Part shown: positions 5,136 through 7,546 of the stretch, piece by piece
How positions within the stretch are numbered: the stretch's first letter is position 1
Layout: each line of letters starts with the position of its first letter
From: Caldifarciminota bacterium
Lineage (GTDB): Bacteria; WOR-3; Hydrothermia; WGAB01
Reading direction: 5' to 3'
NCBI GenBank assembly: GCA_015489295.1
Contig: WGAB01000363.1
Span: forward strand, 1 to 7,546
DNA length: 7,546 bases
The notes under the pieces: generated by a model
The model's input: only the letters and a program-made list of their open reading frames with translations
What the model was told of the DNA's origin: nothing
The model's database searches: none
Translations under genes and position numbers: made by a program

Positions 5136-6547
5136 GCCGATCCCCCGGGCTGCTGTTCCGTTTGTTTCGGCTCGTCAAGAGGGCCGTTCCCTATGGGGGC
5201 ACGGCCCTCTTCCTGCTTTCATTGCTGCCCCCGTTGCCGGGCCTCACCCAGGAGGCGCAGCGCACCCTGGGGATCTTCTTCCTGGCGGTGGCCTTCTGGC
5301 TGGCCGGACGGCCGTTTCCGCCCGCGGTCACCGGCCTTATGGTGATGGGGCTCGTGCCCCTTACCGGCATCCTGGGGGTTTCCGAAACCTTCGCCCTCTT
5401 CGGCAACCGGGCGGTGTTCTTCATCCTGGGGGCCTTCATCCTTGCGGCAGGGCTCCTGCACTCCGGCCTGGCCCGCCGCCTGAGCACCCGGCTGCTGGCC
5501 CACTTCCAGGGCTCCGCCTATGCCCTCGTGGCCGGCGTGTTCGTAGCCACCGATCTCATGTCCTGGTTCATTCCAGAGCATGTGGTGGCGGCCCTCACCT
5601 TTCCGGTGCTGCTGAAACTCCTGCACCGCCTGCGGATCCCCCGGGAACACCGCGAGTTTGAAGCCCTGCTCTTTTTGAGCATGGCCTGGGGCTCGGTGAT
5701 CGGAGGAATCGCCACGCCGCTGGGCGGCGCCCGGGCCCCGCTCGCCATCGGTATCCTGCAGGAGGAGTTCGGCATCCGGATCCAGTTCCTGGACTGGACC
5801 CTGGCCGCGTTGCCGGTCACCCTACTGCTGAGCCTCTTCGGACTCCTGTACCTGTACCTCTTGACCCGCCGGTTCCGGCACCTGAACCCCCTGATCCGGA
5901 AGGCGGCCGGTGCCGAGTCGCCCACCGCGGCCGGCCCCCTGAACCTCAAAGAAAAACGCGTGCTGGTGGTCTTCGGCCTGGCGCTCGTGGGCTGGATCCT
6001 GCTGGACCGGTGGCTGGACTTCTCGGTGACGGCGATCCTGGCGGCTCTGCTGCTCTTCCTGTTCAGGGTGGTATCGTGGAAAGAAGTGGAAGGCTATGTG
6101 AACTGGGGCGTGATCCTGATGTACGGCGGGGCCATTGTGCTGGGCAAAACCATGGTGGAATCCGGGGCCGCCCTGGTGATCGCCCGGGGCCTCCTCTTTC
6201 CCTTCGCCCACCATCCGGTAACCCTGTTCCTGGTGCTCACCCTCCTGGCCCTGCTGCTTACGGAGTTGATCAGCAATGTGGCCACCGTGGCGCTGCTGTT
6301 GCCCTTAGCCTATTCCCTGGCCGGGCCGCTGCACCTGAACCCGGTGTTCCTTACCCTGGTGGTCACCCTGCCGGCCGGCCTGCCCTTCATGCTGCCCATG
6401 GGCACCCCGCCCAACGCCCTGGCCTTTTCCTCGGGCAAGTATTCGGTGGGATACGCCATCCGCCGGGGGGTGGTGTTCCACGCCGCCGCCCTGGCGGCGC
6501 TCGCCTTCGCCGCCTTCGGCCTCTGGCCCTGGCTGGGGCTGCACTAA
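5132..6547 (+). CDS. SLC13/DASS-family anion transporter
   Basis: 471 residues from GTG 5132, which overlaps the glnA TGA (GTGA). An ATG at 5072 inside glnA is in frame but would force a long charged extension, so it is rejected. The protein is strongly hydrophobic, with about 11-13 membrane segments and a hydrophilic loop near residues 245-275. It belongs to the divalent anion:sodium symporter family (inner membrane). The second half has LTELISNVATVALLLPLA, the typical SN-x-AT hairpin, and the family signature MGTPPNALAFSSG. The first half has SWFIPEHVVAALTFPVLL where classical members have an SNT motif, plus GGIATPLGGARAPLAIGIL. I have an impression that a subgroup shares this PEH form. The substrate (dicarboxylate, sulfate, phosphate or other) cannot be read from sequence. 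Coupling to glnA hints at a carbon or nitrogen role (inference). It converges with miaA, overlapping 4 nt, with no terminator visible. Confidence 0.88.
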   Translation: MSRSPGLLFRLFRLVKRAVPYGGTALFLLSLLPPLPGLTQEAQRTLGIFFLAVAFWLAGRPFPPAVTGLMVMGLVPLTGILGVSETFALFGNRAVFFILGAFILAAGLLHSGLARRLSTRLLAHFQGSAYALVAGVFVATDLMSWFIPEHVVAALTFPVLLKLLHRLRIPREHREFEALLFLSMAWGSVIGGIATPLGGARAPLAIGILQEEFGIRIQFLDWTLAALPVTLLLSLFGLLYLYLLTRRFRHLNPLIRKAAGAESPTAAGPLNLKEKRVLVVFGLALVGWILLDRWLDFSVTAILAALLLFLFRVVSWKEVEGYVNWGVILMYGGAIVLGKTMVESGAALVIARGLLFPFAHHPVTLFLVLTLLALLLTELISNVATVALLLPLAYSLAGPLHLNPVFLTLVVTLPAGLPFMLPMGTPPNALAFSSGKYSVGYAIRRGVVFHAAALAALAFAAFGLWPWLGLH

Positions 6548-7434
6548 TCCCTTCCTTCGCCTGCCCCGTGCCGGAGCACTTCCCGCAGGGCCTGAAGCGC
6601 CTGTTCCGGCGGCAGCCAGGGAATGTCGCCCAGTTTCCGGAAAAAGTAGGTTTGCCGCCGCAGGTACACCTTGGTGTTGCGTTTGATGGCCTGCACCGCC
6701 TGGTCCAGGGTGCCTTCGCCCTCCAGGTACCGCAGCAGTTCCCGGTAGCCGATGGTTCGGAAGGCCGGGCTGTCGGCCGGGTACCGCCGGCGCAGCCTCT
6801 GCACCTCTTCCAGGAGGCCTGCCGCCATCATGGCCTCCACCCGGTGTTCAATGCGGCGGTACAGCTCGGGCCGGGGCCGGTACAGCCCCACATAGAGGGG
6901 TGCGTACCGCGGGGTTTCGGCGCGGTGGGTGCGCCACCAGCTGATGGGACGCCCGGTCTGGTAATACACCTCCAGTGCGCGGGTGATCCGGACCCAATCG
7001 GCGGGATGCACCCGGCGAGCGGTTTCGGGATCCACCCTCTGGAGTTCCTCGTGCAGCGGCTCGCCCTGGTGCCAGCGTTCCAGGAGGCGCCGACGGATTT
7101 CGGGGTCCGGCCGGGGCGCCCGAAACAGGCCCCGGAACAGCGCGTAAAGATAAAGAGGCGTGCCCGCCACCACGAGTACCGGCCGCTTCTCTTGCCGTGC
7201 CCTCTGGATCTCCTGCTCGGCCAGTTGGCGGAAGGTGTAGGCATCAAAGAACTCGGTGGGCTCTAAGAAATCCACCAGCCGGAACCGGTGGCGCACCTCC
7301 CGGGGCGGCTTGTTCGTGCCGATTTCCAGGTGCCGGTAGATCTTCCGGGAATCGGCCGAGATCACCACCAAACGGGGAAACTCCTCCAGGAGTTGCAGCA
7401 CCAGGTGGGTTTTGCCGGAGGCGGTGGGCGGGCG
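6544..7434 (-). pseudogene. miaA: tRNA dimethylallyltransferase MiaA, 5'-truncated at a junction
   Basis: MiaA transfers dimethylallyl to A37 of UNN-decoding tRNAs. Recognisable along the chain are [33 protein letters not shown] (with the catalytic Asp of SADS), a VAGTPLYLYAL segment (usually GGTGLY), HPADWVRITRALEVYYQTGRPIS, FRTIGYRELLRYLEGE and the C-terminal IKRNTKVYLRRQTYFFRK. The homology stops at the P-loop: codons for PTASGKT begin at 7428, but the expected Gly before them is replaced by Arg-Pro, and the frame then meets TAG at 7437-7435. The first roughly 10 residues, start codon and promoter are absent. The first in-frame ATG (7401) would leave 285 residues without the ATP site, so the product would probably be inactive. 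A GTG between the P-loop and that ATG is no better. The stop TAG (6546-6544) overlaps the transporter's TAA. If the junction is an assembly error the gene in the organism is probably intact. Confidence 0.92.
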
Positions 7435-7437
7435 CTA
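7426..7437. other. Junction between miaA and rlpA fragments
   Basis: On the minus strand, MiaA homology ends at 7428. On the plus strand, RlpA homology begins by about 7430-7436. The two coding regions abut with essentially no bases between them, so the start of both genes and their shared upstream region are missing. The site is GC-rich (GGTGGGCGGGCG), which could support microhomology joining or misassembly. Confidence 0.8.
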
Positions 7438-7546
7438 TGTGGAGGAGGGGGTTGCCTCCTGGTACGGCCCGAAGTTCCACGGCAGGAGAACCGCCTCGGG
7501 CGAGGTGTTTGACATGCACCGGCTCACGGCCGCCCATCCCTGGCTG
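7430..7546 (+). pseudogene. rlpA: rlpA-like septal lytic transglycosylase, lacking its 5' end and cut by the window
   Basis: The frame reads [19 protein letters not shown], then RRTASGEVF and [12 protein letters not shown] to the window end. This is the start of the double-psi beta-barrel domain of RlpA, a secreted lipoprotein that cleaves peptidoglycan strands lacking stem peptides at the septum. The Glu (codon 7502), Asp (7511) and His (7535) have exactly the spacing of the E120, D123 and H131 catalytic residues of Pseudomonas RlpA. Upstream the frame stays open to a TAG at 7337-7339, but this is merely antisense to miaA. It has no ATG, signal peptide or lipobox, only GTG 7424 and TTG 7412. 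So the normal N-terminus is missing at the junction. The 3' part continues outside the window, and the gene may be intact in the organism if the junction is artefactual. Confidence 0.85.

Noticed and set aside
6010..7266. A 418-residue plus-strand open frame spanning the transporter end and miaA
   Set aside because: It is out of frame with the transporter and antisense to miaA, with low-complexity Pro, Gly and Arg composition. Both real genes have clear motifs.
1..7546. CRISPR arrays, insertion sequences, phage attachment sites
   Set aside because: No regularly spaced repeats, transposase genes or terminal inverted repeats were seen. The tRNAs have no duplicated 3' ends nearby that would suggest integration.

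Overview
The window looks like a stretch of a GC-rich, Gram-negative-type bacterial chromosome. The Gram-negative inference rests on an RlpA-type septal lytic transglycosylase fragment and a probable lipoprotein with beta-barrel-like character. All complete genes are high in GC, use the standard code with frequent TGA stops, and are tightly packed. I cannot name the species. The mix suggests a deep-branching or uncultured lineage, but that is inference only.

Left end (1-527): the 3' end of an unidentified small acidic protein overlaps, by ATGA, a small gene that resembles a RelE/HigB-like toxin. That second gene is interrupted by an in-frame TGA at 330-332. GC is visibly lower here than further right, which would fit an accessory antitoxin-toxin pair in decay.

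Middle (528-6547): a sigma70-like promoter (about 617-645) precedes four tRNA genes in the order Thr(TGT)-Tyr(GTA)-Gly(TCC)-Thr(GGT). In many bacteria this array leads into tuf. Here it leads, after 9 nt, into a gene for a predicted secreted lipoprotein. Four more co-directional genes follow with overlaps or tiny gaps: a fused Sua5/YrdC plus low-molecular-weight phosphatase, murQ, glnA (type I-alpha glutamine synthetase), and an SLC13/DASS-family transporter. No internal terminator or promoter is evident, so tRNAs and proteins may form one long transcription unit.

Right end (6544-7546): miaA lies on the minus strand, tail to tail with the transporter and overlapping it by 4 nt. Its coding homology stops abruptly inside the ATP-binding P-loop. 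Immediately beyond, on the plus strand, the catalytic domain of an rlpA-like gene begins without start codon, signal peptide or leader. The 5' ends of two divergent genes and the space between them are therefore missing at about 7428-7435. This is either a real deletion or rearrangement, or an assembly error.

Functional links: the Sua5 domain makes the precursor of t6A37, which both Thr tRNAs need, and MiaA makes i6A37, for which the Tyr tRNA has the A36-A37-A38 signature. Three of the four tRNAs are thus predicted substrates of enzymes encoded beside them. MurQ and RlpA both concern peptidoglycan turnover. GlnA and the anion transporter concern nitrogen and carbon supply. The most notable items are the miaA/rlpA junction, the Sua5-phosphatase fusion with an arginine-phosphatase signature, the tRNA-lipoprotein linkage, and the TGA-interrupted toxin-like gene.
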